Positions 1 to 9,236 are shown, counted from the stretch's first letter. The stretch: DNA of 36,459 nucleotides from DRQF01 sp964559135 (GCA_964559135.1 CAZLGG010000033.1:1-36459); one strand, 5' to 3'. The notes: a model not told the origin generated them from the sequence alone. Made by a program: numbers and translations.

Positions 1-58
1 GACATGCTCGCTGGTCTCGGGGTTTCCCTTCTGGGGAGATCGTGAGCGCGTGGGCTGA

Positions 59-3000
59 CTAGGAAGGGGGAGCGACGCGACCGTCGTCGAGGCGGTGCGC
101 TCCCCCGCGCCCGACGAGCCCATCCAGCGCCGAACGGAAGCGCACCGCGAGGCGCGACCCCATCCGGGAGAATCCCAAAAGCCGCGCCGCCTCACGGAGG
201 AGGTCCTTTTCCTGCATATGGCCATGGCGTCGAAGAAGGTCCTCCATGGCCGCCGCCACCTCCTCGCAGGGGATCTCGTCCGCGGATCGCCTCGCCTCGT
301 CGTCCTCCCCCCGGCCCCTCCAGGCCGTGAACGCATTCGGGTCCTGACCAGGCCCCCAGAGGAACTCGTTGCGGTGGATCGGCCGCACTCCCTCGGGCAA
401 GCGATCGAGGAGTCCTTCCACGCGAGCTTGCACACGACCGGTCGTGCGTGCGACGCCGAACGGCGCCGCAACACGACGGCAAAGGGCCGAAAAGGCCAAG
501 GGAGCTTCCACGGCAAGGACGTTCTCGATCATCCGAAGAAGCGTCGCATCGAGACGGGGCGAGAAGAAGTCCTCACGCGTGCCTGAGTCCTCCTTCGGGA
601 AACGGCAGACCTCGTAGCGACGCGACTCCGAGGGCGAAGGCGGCGCCGGACGTTCAGGCGGCGAGGTCGACTCAGGGGTCGGGGTGACCATCTCATCGTT
701 CTCGGGCGACGCTTCCGACTCCTCGGCCGACACGTCTTCGGGGCGGGCGGACATCGCCTTGACGAGTCGGCGCAGAACCCGCTTCGGAGACGCTTTCCAC
801 TCGAGGCTCCACACGCGTTCGACACGCCATCCCAAGGACTCCAGCACTTGTTCGCGCAGTCGTTCCCGGTCCCGCGCAGACGGCGTGCCGCCCCAGACGG
901 CCCCATCCGTCTCCACGTCGAGGACGTAGCTTTCATCCTCTCCCGGCCGCCGGACCGCAAGAGGTATGCGGCGGCTGGACGAGCCCATGAACTCACACAC
1001 ATGGAACCCCTCATCCTTCAGCGCCGCCGAGAGGGCCGCCACGAGACCGCTCTCGGGGGCCTTACTTCCCGCGCCATGCAAGGCCTCCGCCATGGCGCGC
1101 GGTCCTTTCTCGGCGTAGTCGAGGAAGACCTTCAGGTGGGCGGCCCCCGTCGCTCGCGTGCGCGAAAGATCGATGTCGGAAGCTCTCAGCGAGGCGTAGA
1201 CGACGAGTTGCTCTCGCGCCCGCGTCACGGCCACGTTGAGGCGTCTCTCTCCGCCCTCCCGGTTGAGAGGACCGAAGTTCATGGCGATTCGCCCTCCCGA
1301 ATCGGGTCCGTAGCCCACCGAAAAGAGCATGACCGTACGTTCGTCGCCCTGCACGTTTTCGAGATTCTTCACGAAGACGGGTTCATCCACCTCATCGCCG
1401 AAATAGGGGTCGATCTCGGGATGGCTCCGGCGGGCCGCGTCCAGGAGATCCTCCACCAAGTCCTGCTGGGCGCGACTGAAGGTGACGACCCCTATGCTCT
1501 TGCGTTCTTCGGGTTCTTGGGGGTCGCGCAACCTCGCGACCAGGTCGTCCACCAACCTTTCCGCTTCGACGCGATTACAGCGCGCCTTTCCTCGGTCGTA
1601 GACGCCGTCCTCGACGTGGACGAACGAAACCCCCAACCTGGGCGATGCGGCCCGTGCCGCGGGGAACGTCTGTAATCGGCCCTCGTAGTAGTGATAGTTG
1701 CTGAAGGCGATGAGATCCTCGTGACGGCTCCGGTAGTGCCAGAGCAGTTGCTTGGACGGAAGGCCCGCCGCGACGCACTCGTCGAGGACGCTTTCCAACT
1801 CCAGGATTTCGTCGTCATCGACGGCGTCATCCCCCTCCAAGGCCTGAAAGAAGGTCGTGGGAGGAAGCTGCTTCGAATCCCCCACCACGACGCAATGAGC
1901 ACCGCGCGCCATGGCGCCCACGGCATCCCACGGGGGGATCTGACTGGCTTCATCGAAGACGACCAGATCGAAGGGAGGGAACGCAGGATCCAGGTATTGC
2001 GCCACCGACAGGGGACTCATCAAAAGACACGGCTTCAGACGCGGCAACAGATGAGGGATGGCTTCGAACAGTTTGCGAAGCGGCATGTGCCTACGCTTCA
2101 GCCGAAGTTGCCGGCGCAGAATACCCGCCTCCGAGCTCTCGGGGAGGCGGCCTTCCAGGTCAGGGGCCCGCTCGGCCAGTCTTCGCTGGATCTGTCGTCG
2201 TCCCCATTTCAGATGCGCGCGGTCCAGCTCTTGGAACCGCGCCACGCGGCGATCCTGAGTGCGAGGTTGGAAGACGGAAAGGACCGGGTCGGACGTCTCC
2301 ACCGCCTGCGACCAAGCCGCCAGAAGCATGTGTTCGGCGACGCCGCGCGCCTCCGCCCGTGGGATGCGCGCCTCGCCCACGGCGACGGCCAGGGCCCCCA
2401 GACCCGCGGCTTCGACACGGTCCACGCAGTGTCGCCAGTGACACCAAGGCGGCAACTCGTCCACGGCATCCCGCCATCCTCGGCATCGCTCCACAAGGCG
2501 CCCAAGAAAGTCCGGCTCGTCCACGGCTCCCAGGGTCGTCGCCTCGTCGGCATGAAAACTCTCACGGAACGCCTCGAGCCTCCTCGCGAGGTCGCCGTGG
2601 GTCGCTCGGAAACGCGCGAGCGCCGACGGGATCGTCGCGGCATCCTCCTCGCCTCGTTCGACGGCCAGACGGATGAGTCGCGTGGAGACCTCCGATCCGT
2701 CGGGACGCCCCAGAGCCGTGACGAGTTCCGCAACGGCACTTCGAAACGCCTCGGTCCAGGACAGGACGGCGTGCAGGTCTTTGGGAGCCGGGCGCCCCCG
2801 AGTCCACAGATCCCCCAGGAGTTCGCGCCCTGGAGAGCCCGGACCCCAAAGAGCACTGTCCTCCTCCTGATAGCGTCGCCGCTTCTCCAGGTCTTCCAAC
2901 AGGGTTTTGGGCGACCAGGAGGTCTTGCTCCGCGAAGCCAGCGCACGACGGAGGCGATACAGGCGGAAGGGGCGGAGCAGACGGAGACCATCGACGGCCC

Positions 3001-6000
3001 GTTGCAGATCGTCCCGGACGGTTGACGTCGTGTCCTCGAGGAATACGCCCTCCCATCGATGCGAGAGATCGTCCCTCAGTTCGATCCATCCCTCGAGCCT
3101 CTCGGCCAGGCCCTCGACGCGCCCCTTCAACGCGGCCCAGCCCTCGGTCTCCAGGAGTGCCCGCGTCGGGTGCGGAGGCGCCTCGAGCAGTCGCGCCAAG
3201 GAAGCAAGAATCTCGAGCGAGGAACGGCTGCTCAGGGTGTTCGTCGTGGGCGTGGAGTCCGCGACACCCAAGAGGGCGAGCAGGTCGCTCCGCGCCGAGA
3301 CGAGTGCCTCGGCGGCCTCGGCGATTCCCGAGGCGTCGCGAACGAGCCCATGCCGCATCTCGGCGTCGTCGTGAGTGAGACCGATCCCGCGCAGAGCATG
3401 ACGCGAGGGAAGATCCACGAGATCCTCCACCGCGGCCGCCAGATCGTCGACCGCATCGAGAGCTTCCTCGAACTCGACCTTCGAAAGCGTTGGCACCACG
3501 GAAGGGAGAGGTTCCGGCAACTCACGCTTGCCCAAGGCGGCCATACGCTCGAGCGCTGTTTGCACGGAAATCCCCAGAGCATGGGTTCGATGCAGCGCTT
3601 CCCTGAACGCATCCAATTCGTCGCGGACACGAGCGAGCCGTGCAGGAACGCCATCGTCCACGTTTCCCGGAGGTCGCTGCGCCTCCATGGCCTCCTCGAG
3701 TTGTCTCAAGACATCTCTCTTCTTCGCCTTGTCCGAATGCAATTCGAGGCAGAAGGGATGTAAGCCGACCTGCTGAAGACGGCGATGGACCACCTCCAAG
3801 GCCGCACGTTTCTCGGCGACGAAAAGCACCGTCTTTCCCTCGGCCAGGGTCTGGGCGATGAGGTTGGTGATCGTCTGCGACTTTCCCGTGCCGGGTGGCC
3901 CCTCGAGAACGAAACTCGCCCCCTTGGCGGCCGCAAGGACCGCGGAGAGTTGGGAGGCGTCGGCGTCCAAAGGGCAAAACACCTCGGAAGGCATCCAGCG
4001 GTCTTCCGGTTCTCCATCGGGAAAGCCGCCGGCAAAGGCCTCCGTCGGCCTTTCCACGAGATGGCGAACCACCGCGTTTTGGATCAGGTCCGCGGAACGC
4101 TCCTGAAGATCGCGCCACATCAGGAACTTCGCGAAGGAGAAAAGCCCCAGCCAAGCCTCCTCCGCGAGATCCCAGCGCGCAAGATCCTTGAGAGCCGTCC
4201 TCACGATTCGGAAGACACCGCCCAAGTCGATGCCCGCCTCGTCCTCGGGCAACGGATCGAGACCCTCGATGACGATGCCGTGATCCTGTTTCAGCTTCTC
4301 GAGAAGGGTCACGTTGATACGTGCTTCCTCGTCCGAGGCGGAAAGACGGAAAGCGAGCCCTCCGCGTCGGCGCTCGAGCTGCACGGGCATGAGCACGAGC
4401 GGTGACTTCCGTTCCACGTCCGGCCGCTCCGGATCGCTCCACCTGACGAAGCCCAGCGCCAAGAAAAGGGTGTTCGCGCCGGACTCCTCCAGGGAAAGCC
4501 TGGCCGCGCGGTAGATCTGAATGAGACGGTGGCCGAGTTCTTCCGAAACGAGGTCGGCGCGCAGACGCCCCGCGGCCAGTTCGGCCTCGAAAAAGGCGTT
4601 CTCGAGGTCCTCTCCTCCACTCAGTCGCCGATGCAGAGCGGGGCTTCGCGGCGACACGTCGCCCAAGAGATCGGGCGCGGCATGGATTTCGAAGGATCCA
4701 CCTCCGGCCAAGGCATCCTCCAGATCGGAGAGACGATGGGTCAGAATCGGAATGCTTCGCTTCGTGGGACGGAAATTGATCAGCCGATTGCGAAGGGAGA
4801 TGTCCAAGAGTCGGCGCTTCCACCCCTCGATGCGCGGCCCGCCGTTCTCATCATGCAACCGCACGGGTTCCGGCGCGTACGGAGGAGTCGCCATGCACGC
4901 ATCGACGGCGCTTTCCCCGCCCGTCTCGCCCGAAGCCGCGTCGAGAACGGAATCCGTCTCCTCCTCGTCTTGGGCCGGCAGGGGGGCCCGGGTCGAGAGG
5001 GGGCGAATGCGACGGCGACGGCAGGCGGCCAGATCGATCGCCGTGTGGAAGCGGCCCGGACGGAGGAGTTCACTCTCGGCGTGGGTCACCGCGGCGTCCA
5101 GATTCGCACCACGACCGGCCGCGGTCAGGGTCGACTCGAAAACGAGAATCTCGCCCAGACGCACCCGCTGGGTCAGGCGCGGCCCCTCCTGCATGGCGGG
5201 TTCGGCAAACGATTCCTCAGTCAGCCAAACTCCAGGCAAGGCGTGGTCATCGAAAAGGACGATCACGGGGTTCAGGCCAGCCGCCTCCAACAGCCCCGTT
5301 GCCAACAAGGTCAAATCGAGGCAATTCCCCTGACGAAACTCGAGGATTTCGGAAGGAAGGCGGATGCGCTGCCCCTCCGTCTCGAAACTGGCGAGCCCCT
5401 CCACGTAACCGAGATCCAGGTCGGCGAGGACGCGCCAACAGGCGTCCACCAGATCCCGCACGCGGCGCGGGTCGCGGGTCTGGTACCCGTCCACCGCATC
5501 CCTCTGCTCTCGTGAATCCAACACGGTGCGAACGGCAGCGAGGAGTTTCTGAACCTCCGCGGAGTTGGGAAGGGAGAACGCCGCCAGAAGCTCCGGCAGG
5601 GACGAGAGCCCCGGCCACTCGTTGATGGGAAGGACATCGACGGGCCAGGACCGGTCGAGGAGTTCCCGACCGTCGTCCCCGGATTTGACGACGACACGGC
5701 ACGCCGTCTTTTCCCTCTCGGTCCGCTCAGCCAGTTGATCCCGGTCGAGGAGAATGTCCAGATCGTGAAGGTTCCAGATCTCGCCGGGCTCGAGGCGATC
5801 GATGTGAGCCTGCCAGGGCAGGGAGAATCCGCCGACGAGGCCGACCTCCACGGAAAGATTCAAAAGGGGGTCGTGCCCCACGTTTTCCAGTCGGAGGAGA
5901 CGGATCAGGGGAATGTCGTTTTGGAACCCCGCAAAATGGACCCGACGTTCCAGGTCCAGCGCCAAGTCCAGCCCCCCCCCGGCATCTTCATATCCCGATC

Positions 6001-6019
6001 CCGCGGTCTGGGTCGTCAT
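59..6019 (-). CDS. Giant DUF4011 / SF1 helicase / Vsr-like nuclease / DUF3320 protein (Hhe-type defence candidate)
   Basis: A 1,986-residue multidomain protein. In order: a beta-rich N-terminal domain (about 20-135); a transglutaminase-like core with Cys233 in RQGNCLD, His259 in DDHALPG and a possible third residue Glu295; the DUF4011 signature WKRRLLDISLRNRLINF (about 400-417); an SF1 (Upf1/Dna2-like) helicase with Walker A GPPGTGKS near 710, motif II DEAS near 1356, then HYRSRHEDLIAFSN, NVQGDER and NVAVTRARE; a Vsr/MTES_1575-like endonuclease (about 1670-1750) with VLDVETDG and ARDRERLREQ; and a C-terminal DUF3320 region (about 1830-1970). The architecture DUF4011-helicase-Vsr is, as I recall, the one named Hhe among experimentally found antiphage genes. 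A role in sensing and cleaving foreign DNA is inferred from that. It stands alone, with no methylase or other defence gene nearby. Its composition matches its neighbours, so there is no sign of recent transfer. Confidence 0.9.
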   Translation of the reverse strand: MTTQTAGSGYEDAGGGLDLALDLERRVHFAGFQNDIPLIRLLRLENVGHDPLLNLSVEVGLVGGFSLPWQAHIDRLEPGEIWNLHDLDILLDRDQLAERTEREKTACRVVVKSGDDGRELLDRSWPVDVLPINEWPGLSSLPELLAAFSLPNSAEVQKLLAAVRTVLDSREQRDAVDGYQTRDPRRVRDLVDACWRVLADLDLGYVEGLASFETEGQRIRLPSEILEFRQGNCLDLTLLATGLLEAAGLNPVIVLFDDHALPGVWLTEESFAEPAMQEGPRLTQRVRLGEILVFESTLTAAGRGANLDAAVTHAESELLRPGRFHTAIDLAACRRRRIRPLSTRAPLPAQDEEETDSVLDAASGETGGESAVDACMATPPYAPEPVRLHDENGGPRIEGWKRRLLDISLRNRLINFRPTKRSIPILTHRLSDLEDALAGGGSFEIHAAPDLLGDVSPRSPALHRRLSGGEDLENAFFEAELAAGRLRADLVSEELGHRLIQIYRAARLSLEESGANTLFLALGFVRWSDPERPDVERKSPLVLMPVQLERRRGGLAFRLSASDEEARINVTLLEKLKQDHGIVIEGLDPLPEDEAGIDLGGVFRIVRTALKDLARWDLAEEAWLGLFSFAKFLMWRDLQERSADLIQNAVVRHLVERPTEAFAGGFPDGEPEDRWMPSEVFCPLDADASQLSAVLAAAKGASFVLEGPPGTGKSQTITNLIAQTLAEGKTVLFVAEKRAALEVVHRRLQQVGLHPFCLELHSDKAKKRDVLRQLEEAMEAQRPPGNVDDGVPARLARVRDELDAFREALHRTHALGISVQTALERMAALGKRELPEPLPSVVPTLSKVEFEEALDAVDDLAAAVEDLVDLPSRHALRGIGLTHDDAEMRHGLVRDASGIAEAAEALVSARSDLLALLGVADSTPTTNTLSSRSSLEILASLARLLEAPPHPTRALLETEGWAALKGRVEGLAERLEGWIELRDDLSHRWEGVFLEDTTSTVRDDLQRAVDGLRLLRPFRLYRLRRALASRSKTSWSPKTLLEDLEKRRRYQEEDSALWGPGSPGRELLGDLWTRGRPAPKDLHAVLSWTEAFRSAVAELVTALGRPDGSEVSTRLIRLAVERGEEDAATIPSALARFRATHGDLARRLEAFRESFHADEATTLGAVDEPDFLGRLVERCRGWRDAVDELPPWCHWRHCVDRVEAAGLGALAVAVGEARIPRAEARGVAEHMLLAAWSQAVETSDPVLSVFQPRTQDRRVARFQELDRAHLKWGRRQIQRRLAERAPDLEGRLPESSEAGILRRQLRLKRRHMPLRKLFEAIPHLLPRLKPCLLMSPLSVAQYLDPAFPPFDLVVFDEASQIPPWDAVGAMARGAHCVVVGDSKQLPPTTFFQALEGDDAVDDDEILELESVLDECVAAGLPSKQLLWHYRSRHEDLIAFSNYHYYEGRLQTFPAARAASPRLGVSFVHVEDGVYDRGKARCNRVEAERLVDDLVARLRDPQEPEERKSIGVVTFSRAQQDLVEDLLDAARRSHPEIDPYFGDEVDEPVFVKNLENVQGDERTVMLFSVGYGPDSGGRIAMNFGPLNREGGERRLNVAVTRAREQLVVYASLRASDIDLSRTRATGAAHLKVFLDYAEKGPRAMAEALHGAGSKAPESGLVAALSAALKDEGFHVCEFMGSSSRRIPLAVRRPGEDESYVLDVETDGAVWGGTPSARDRERLREQVLESLGWRVERVWSLEWKASPKRVLRRLVKAMSARPEDVSAEESEASPENDEMVTPTPESTSPPERPAPPSPSESRRYEVCRFPKEDSGTREDFFSPRLDATLLRMIENVLAVEAPLAFSALCRRVAAPFGVARTTGRVQARVEGLLDRLPEGVRPIHRNEFLWGPGQDPNAFTAWRGRGEDDEARRSADEIPCEEVAAAMEDLLRRHGHMQEKDLLREAARLLGFSRMGSRLAVRFRSALDGLVGRGGAHRLDDGRVAPPS

Positions 6020-6142
6020 CCTGAGATCCCCCTGTTCCGCCTCATTCTCTCCGGGATCGGGGAAAACGCAAAAAGGGTTCGATCTGAGTCGGAGAAGCCT
6101 CTACAATCCATCCTCGCGTACCGACATTGGAATCGAATCATC
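6020..6142. promoter_or_regulatory. Divergent intergenic region with a -10-like TACAAT
   Basis: This 123-base gap separates the divergent helicase and sugar-dehydrogenase genes and must hold both promoters. On the plus strand TACAAT at 6102-6107 lies 35 bases before the ATG at 6143 and fits a -10 box. The best upstream partner, TTCGAT at 6078-6083 (spacing 18), is a weak -35. For the helicase, a G-run precedes the ATG within ten or so bases. No convincing minus-strand -10 was found. Confidence 0.35.
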
Positions 6143-7780
6143 ATGCAGTGCCGTATCACATTCTGCTTGGCGTTGATCCTCTGCGCGCTCCCCGTGCGAG
6201 CTCAACTCGATCTGCCCCGGGGTTTGACTCGAACGACGGTGGCCTCCGGCTTCACGGCGCCCATCGCTTTCGACTTCATACCCGACGGTCGCATCCTCGT
6301 GGCGGAACAGTTTACCGGCAACATCCTCCAAACGACGCCGCAGGGAACGGTCAATCTGGTCGGTACGATCCCGAACCTTCGTATCGGCGGGGCGACCCAG
6401 GGCTTGCTTTCCATCGCCGTCGATCCCGCCTACCCCGTGCGACCCTATCTCTACGCTTGGTTCAGCGCTCAGGGCGGGCCGTTCATCCATCTGTCCATGT
6501 ACACGCTCACCGACGTGGCGGGCGTTCTTTCCCTGGGCTCCGAGTACGTCATCCTGGACGATGTGCCGGACAACGATCCCATGCACAACGGCGGCGCCTT
6601 GCGCTTCGGGCCGGACGGCATGCTGTACATCAGCGTGGGGGACGACCACGACAGCTGCGCGGCGCTCGACCCCAACGTCCTTTCCGGTTCCATTCTCCGC
6701 CTCGACGTGAGCGCGCTCCCTCAAGCCGGTTCGGGTCCACCGCCGAAGACCTTGCTGACCCCCTCCGACAACCCTTTCCTCACGATGACTCCGGAAGCGG
6801 GCTTGGTCTGGGCGACGGGGTTGCGCAATCCATTCCGGTTCCAGATCGACCCGATCGCCGGAGACCTGTTCGTCACGGACGTGGGGGAAAACACCTGGGA
6901 GGAAGTGAACCTGGTCTCTGGAGGCGGTGTCAATCTCGGCTGGCCCATCAATGAAGGACCCGATCCCTTCAATCCGAACTGCGCAAATCCGACGACGCCC
7001 GCGGTGCTGCCGATCCTCAGCGTCCTCCACCCGAATGCCCTGGCACTCATGGCATTCGGTCTCTACCGCGAGCCGGCGTCACACTCCCGCTCGAGCCTCG
7101 GCCCGGAATACGATGGGGAGTTCTTCTTCGCGGACTTCTACCACGGGGACGTCCAGCGGCTGCGGTACGACGGCACCCAGTGGTTGACTCCTCCTCCCGT
7201 GGCCGAGCAACCGAGTCCGCTCGTGTGGGGCTCGGCGTTCTTCGGAGCGACGGACGCCCGATTCGGTCCAGACGGCAGCCTCTACTATCTCGGTTACTCC
7301 CTCCCAGGATTCCTCGCCCGCGTCGCGGCGGCCACCGCGTATCCCGGCAACGGTTCGGACGTGGCCATCGCGGTGATGCGCAACGGAACCCCCGACGACC
7401 GGGATGATCGGATTCACCGCGTCCACCCAGGTGACCAGGTGCAACTCCGCTGTCTGTCACCTGGTGGCGCCCGGGATTTCCAACCCTTCGTACTCACCGC
7501 CGAGCTCATCCCAACGGGATCACCCCCGCCGGTCACTGTCGTCACGGGTGACCCCGCTCCGTCCATCTGGATCGATTCCGCAGCCCAAGTCCTCCTCAAC
7601 GGATTCACGTCCCCGGGCGCCGTGCTCTGGCCCGCAGGATTCGGACTGCCGACCGTAACGATTCCCCCTTGGCTGGCCGGGTCCGGGTTTTCATTCCTCT
7701 TCCAAGCCTTCGTCTCGGATCCGGGCCGAAACGCCTTCGACTTGGGCGTCTCCGACGCCGTGGAGCTCCGCGTCCTCTAG
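6143..7780 (+). CDS. Secreted PQQ-dependent sugar dehydrogenase (GSDH family)
   Basis: This 545-residue protein has a signal peptide (MQCRITFCLALILCALPVRA). A six-bladed beta-propeller of the glucose/sorbosone dehydrogenase family spans about residues 25-400. Family marks include FDFIPDGRILVAEQFTG near the start, MHNGGALRFGPDGMLYISVG (carrying the His expected to act as catalytic base), GLRNPFRFQIDP, FVTDVGENTWEEVN and GEFFFADFYHGDVQRL. Such enzymes oxidise sugars or related alcohols in the periplasm using PQQ, but the substrate here cannot be read from sequence. Residues 403-545 form a separate C-terminal domain shared with the phosphoesterase at 25870-28167. The open frame extends upstream to 5735, but the ATG at 6143 is chosen because it starts a clean signal peptide and avoids overlap with the divergent helicase. 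Confidence 0.85.
   Translation: MQCRITFCLALILCALPVRAQLDLPRGLTRTTVASGFTAPIAFDFIPDGRILVAEQFTGNILQTTPQGTVNLVGTIPNLRIGGATQGLLSIAVDPAYPVRPYLYAWFSAQGGPFIHLSMYTLTDVAGVLSLGSEYVILDDVPDNDPMHNGGALRFGPDGMLYISVGDDHDSCAALDPNVLSGSILRLDVSALPQAGSGPPPKTLLTPSDNPFLTMTPEAGLVWATGLRNPFRFQIDPIAGDLFVTDVGENTWEEVNLVSGGGVNLGWPINEGPDPFNPNCANPTTPAVLPILSVLHPNALALMAFGLYREPASHSRSSLGPEYDGEFFFADFYHGDVQRLRYDGTQWLTPPPVAEQPSPLVWGSAFFGATDARFGPDGSLYYLGYSLPGFLARVAAATAYPGNGSDVAIAVMRNGTPDDRDDRIHRVHPGDQVQLRCLSPGGARDFQPFVLTAELIPTGSPPPVTVVTGDPAPSIWIDSAAQVLLNGFTSPGAVLWPAGFGLPTVTIPPWLAGSGFSFLFQAFVSDPGRNAFDLGVSDAVELRVL
7349..7777 (+). other. C-terminal domain shared with the PAP-like phosphoesterase
   Basis: The last 143 residues of the sugar dehydrogenase resemble the last 142 of the phosphoesterase at 25870-28167. 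Matching landmarks, in the same order, are RNGTPDDRDDR with VNGSAGGLGRS, VQLRCLSPGG with VTLDVLQPPG, FSFLFQAFVSDP with FTFTFQGLIETG, and LGVSDAVELRVL with IGLTNAVRLHIVP. Both segments are rich in beta-strand-forming residues, Gly and Pro, and end exactly at the C-terminus. I do not recognise it as a named Pfam domain. A secretion, anchoring or carbohydrate-contact role is a guess. Confidence 0.55.
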
Positions 7781-7866
7781 TCGGATATCTATCTGGTCAA
7801 GACCCGATTCCCATTGAATCGATGAAGAATACGGTGATCCACCCTGTCGTCATCGCCGAGTGAACA

Positions 7867-8271
7867 ATGAGCGAATCCAACTCGAGCCCCCTTGCCAACG
7901 TGAAGGTCCTTCTCGCGGAAGACTATTGGGTCAACAGGAAAGTCGCGCTGAAGATGCTCGAGCGCATGGGCATCCGAGCCAAGAGTGTCGAGAACGGCGC
8001 CGAAGTCTTGGAGATTCTCGAGCAGGAGTCTTTCGATCTCATCCTGATGGACTGTCAGATGCCCGTCATGGACGGATTCGAAACGACGCGGAGCATCAGG
8101 GAAGCCGAAGGGGAATCCGGTCACCATGTTCCGATCATCGCCATGACGGCTTATACGTCGGGCCGCGAACGTGAGGAGGCAAGGAACGCGGGCATGACGG
8201 GTTGGCTCGAGAAACCAATCCTCATGGATGCCCTCGAAGAAGTGATTCGCGAGGCGTGCGGGCTGTCCTAA
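7867..8271 (+). CDS. Single-domain response regulator (CheY-like receiver)
   Basis: The 134-residue protein consists only of a receiver domain. The acidic pair is Glu18-Asp19, the phospho-acceptor Asp62 sits in LILMDCQMPVMDG, the switch Thr94 in IIAMTAYT, and the conserved Lys116 in WLEKPI. The sequence is closest to the receiver modules at the end of hybrid histidine kinases (NRKVALKML, ARNAGMTGWLEKPI), so it may take phosphate from a hybrid kinase or phosphotransfer protein encoded elsewhere. There is no output domain and no kinase gene in the window. After the acidic pair it carries Tyr20-Trp21, where this class usually has Asn or another small polar residue. The start follows TGAACA without a clear Shine-Dalgarno site. 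The 3' end overlaps the convergent deacetylase gene by four bases. Confidence 0.92.
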   Translation: MSESNSSPLANVKVLLAEDYWVNRKVALKMLERMGIRAKSVENGAEVLEILEQESFDLILMDCQMPVMDGFETTRSIREAEGESGHHVPIIAMTAYTSGREREEARNAGMTGWLEKPILMDALEEVIREACGLS

Positions 8272-9122
8272 TCGCTCCAGCCCCGGAGGAACCCCAACAC
8301 GAGTTCGGGCAAATCCGCGCTGTAGCCCCCTTCCAACACGGCAAAGGCCGGGACTCCCAGACCCCGCAGATCTCGGCCCAGGCTTTCGAAGTCCTCCCCT
8401 TCGAGGAGCTCCTGAGCCAAAGGGTCGCCCCGGTAGGCGTCGAACCCCGCCGACACGGCCACGAGGTCCGGACGGAATCGCGCCACGTCGTCCCACGCCA
8501 TCGCAAGGGCGTCGCGGTACTCGCCACGAGGCCGCTCCGGCGCCATAGGGAAGTTGCGGCAGTTGCCCCGGCTCGTCCGCCCCGTGCCCGGATAACAGGG
8601 AGACTGGTGGACCGAGACGTACAACGTGCCATCCTTGCCGTGGAGAATCTCCTCGGTGCCGTTGCCGTGGTGAACGTCGAAGTCCAGGACAGCCACACGT
8701 AACCCGTCGTCCCGCGCTAGCATCGCGGCAATCGCGATCTGATTCAGATAGCAAAACCCCATGGCGCGATCCGGCGTCGCATGGTGCCCCGGAGGCCTGA
8801 GCAAGCTGAAGGCAGGGCGGCCTTCGAGGGCGCATTTCATCGCCAGCAAGGCCCCCCCCACGCTCCGGCGGGCGTGTTCAAAAATGCCGGGAAGGGCGGG
8901 GGTGTCGGCATCGAAATCCACAGATTCGGAGAGCGCGGCCAGGTGCTCCGGACTGTGCACGCGCACGATCGGAGCATCCTCCACCTCGGGCGCCTCTTGC
9001 CAATCGATGGGAACGTCCTTCTGCCCTTCGAGGAGTTCCAGCGTCCGCGCGACCCGCGCGGGACTCTCGGGATGTCCGGGGCGAACGTAGTCCAGGCACC
9101 GCTTGTCGCTGATGACGATCAT
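8268..9122 (-). CDS. Histone deacetylase-like / acetylpolyamine amidohydrolase family protein
   Basis: This 284-residue zinc amidohydrolase belongs to the arginase-deacetylase fold (class II HDAC branch). The active site is complete: tandem His113-His114 in RPPGHHA, zinc ligands Asp149 and His151 in DFDVHHGNGTE, the third ligand Asp228 in SAGFDAYRGDP, and the transition-state Tyr267 in EGGYSAD. Family members remove acetyl groups from lysines, polyamines or similar amines in the cytoplasm. The substrate is not predictable here, and no acetoin or acetyl-CoA synthetase genes lie beside it. The ATG at 9122 (MIVISDKRCLDYV) is preferred over one nine codons upstream, because family proteins begin close to the first beta-strand. 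It converges on the response regulator with a four-base tail-to-tail overlap. Confidence 0.9.
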   Translation of the reverse strand: MIVISDKRCLDYVRPGHPESPARVARTLELLEGQKDVPIDWQEAPEVEDAPIVRVHSPEHLAALSESVDFDADTPALPGIFEHARRSVGGALLAMKCALEGRPAFSLLRPPGHHATPDRAMGFCYLNQIAIAAMLARDDGLRVAVLDFDVHHGNGTEEILHGKDGTLYVSVHQSPCYPGTGRTSRGNCRNFPMAPERPRGEYRDALAMAWDDVARFRPDLVAVSAGFDAYRGDPLAQELLEGEDFESLGRDLRGLGVPAFAVLEGGYSADLPELVLGFLRGWSD

Positions 9123-9236
9123 GGCCCAGAATAACCCATCCGATGCCACCGTGCCTCCCCCTCACCAAAACCTCGCCCCGGAAAGAGATCCCTCACGGAG
9201 ACGCTGAGACACGGGGAATTCGTGGAGGCGGAACAT

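Noticed and set aside
1691..3025. Long plus-strand open frame opposite the helicase gene
   Set aside because: It is antisense to well-conserved helicase sequence, rich in Arg, Gly and Pro with no family features, and results from the high GC content.
5735..6142. N-terminal extension of the sugar dehydrogenase
   Set aside because: It lies opposite the helicase start, shows no conserved features, and would bury the signal peptide beginning at 6143.
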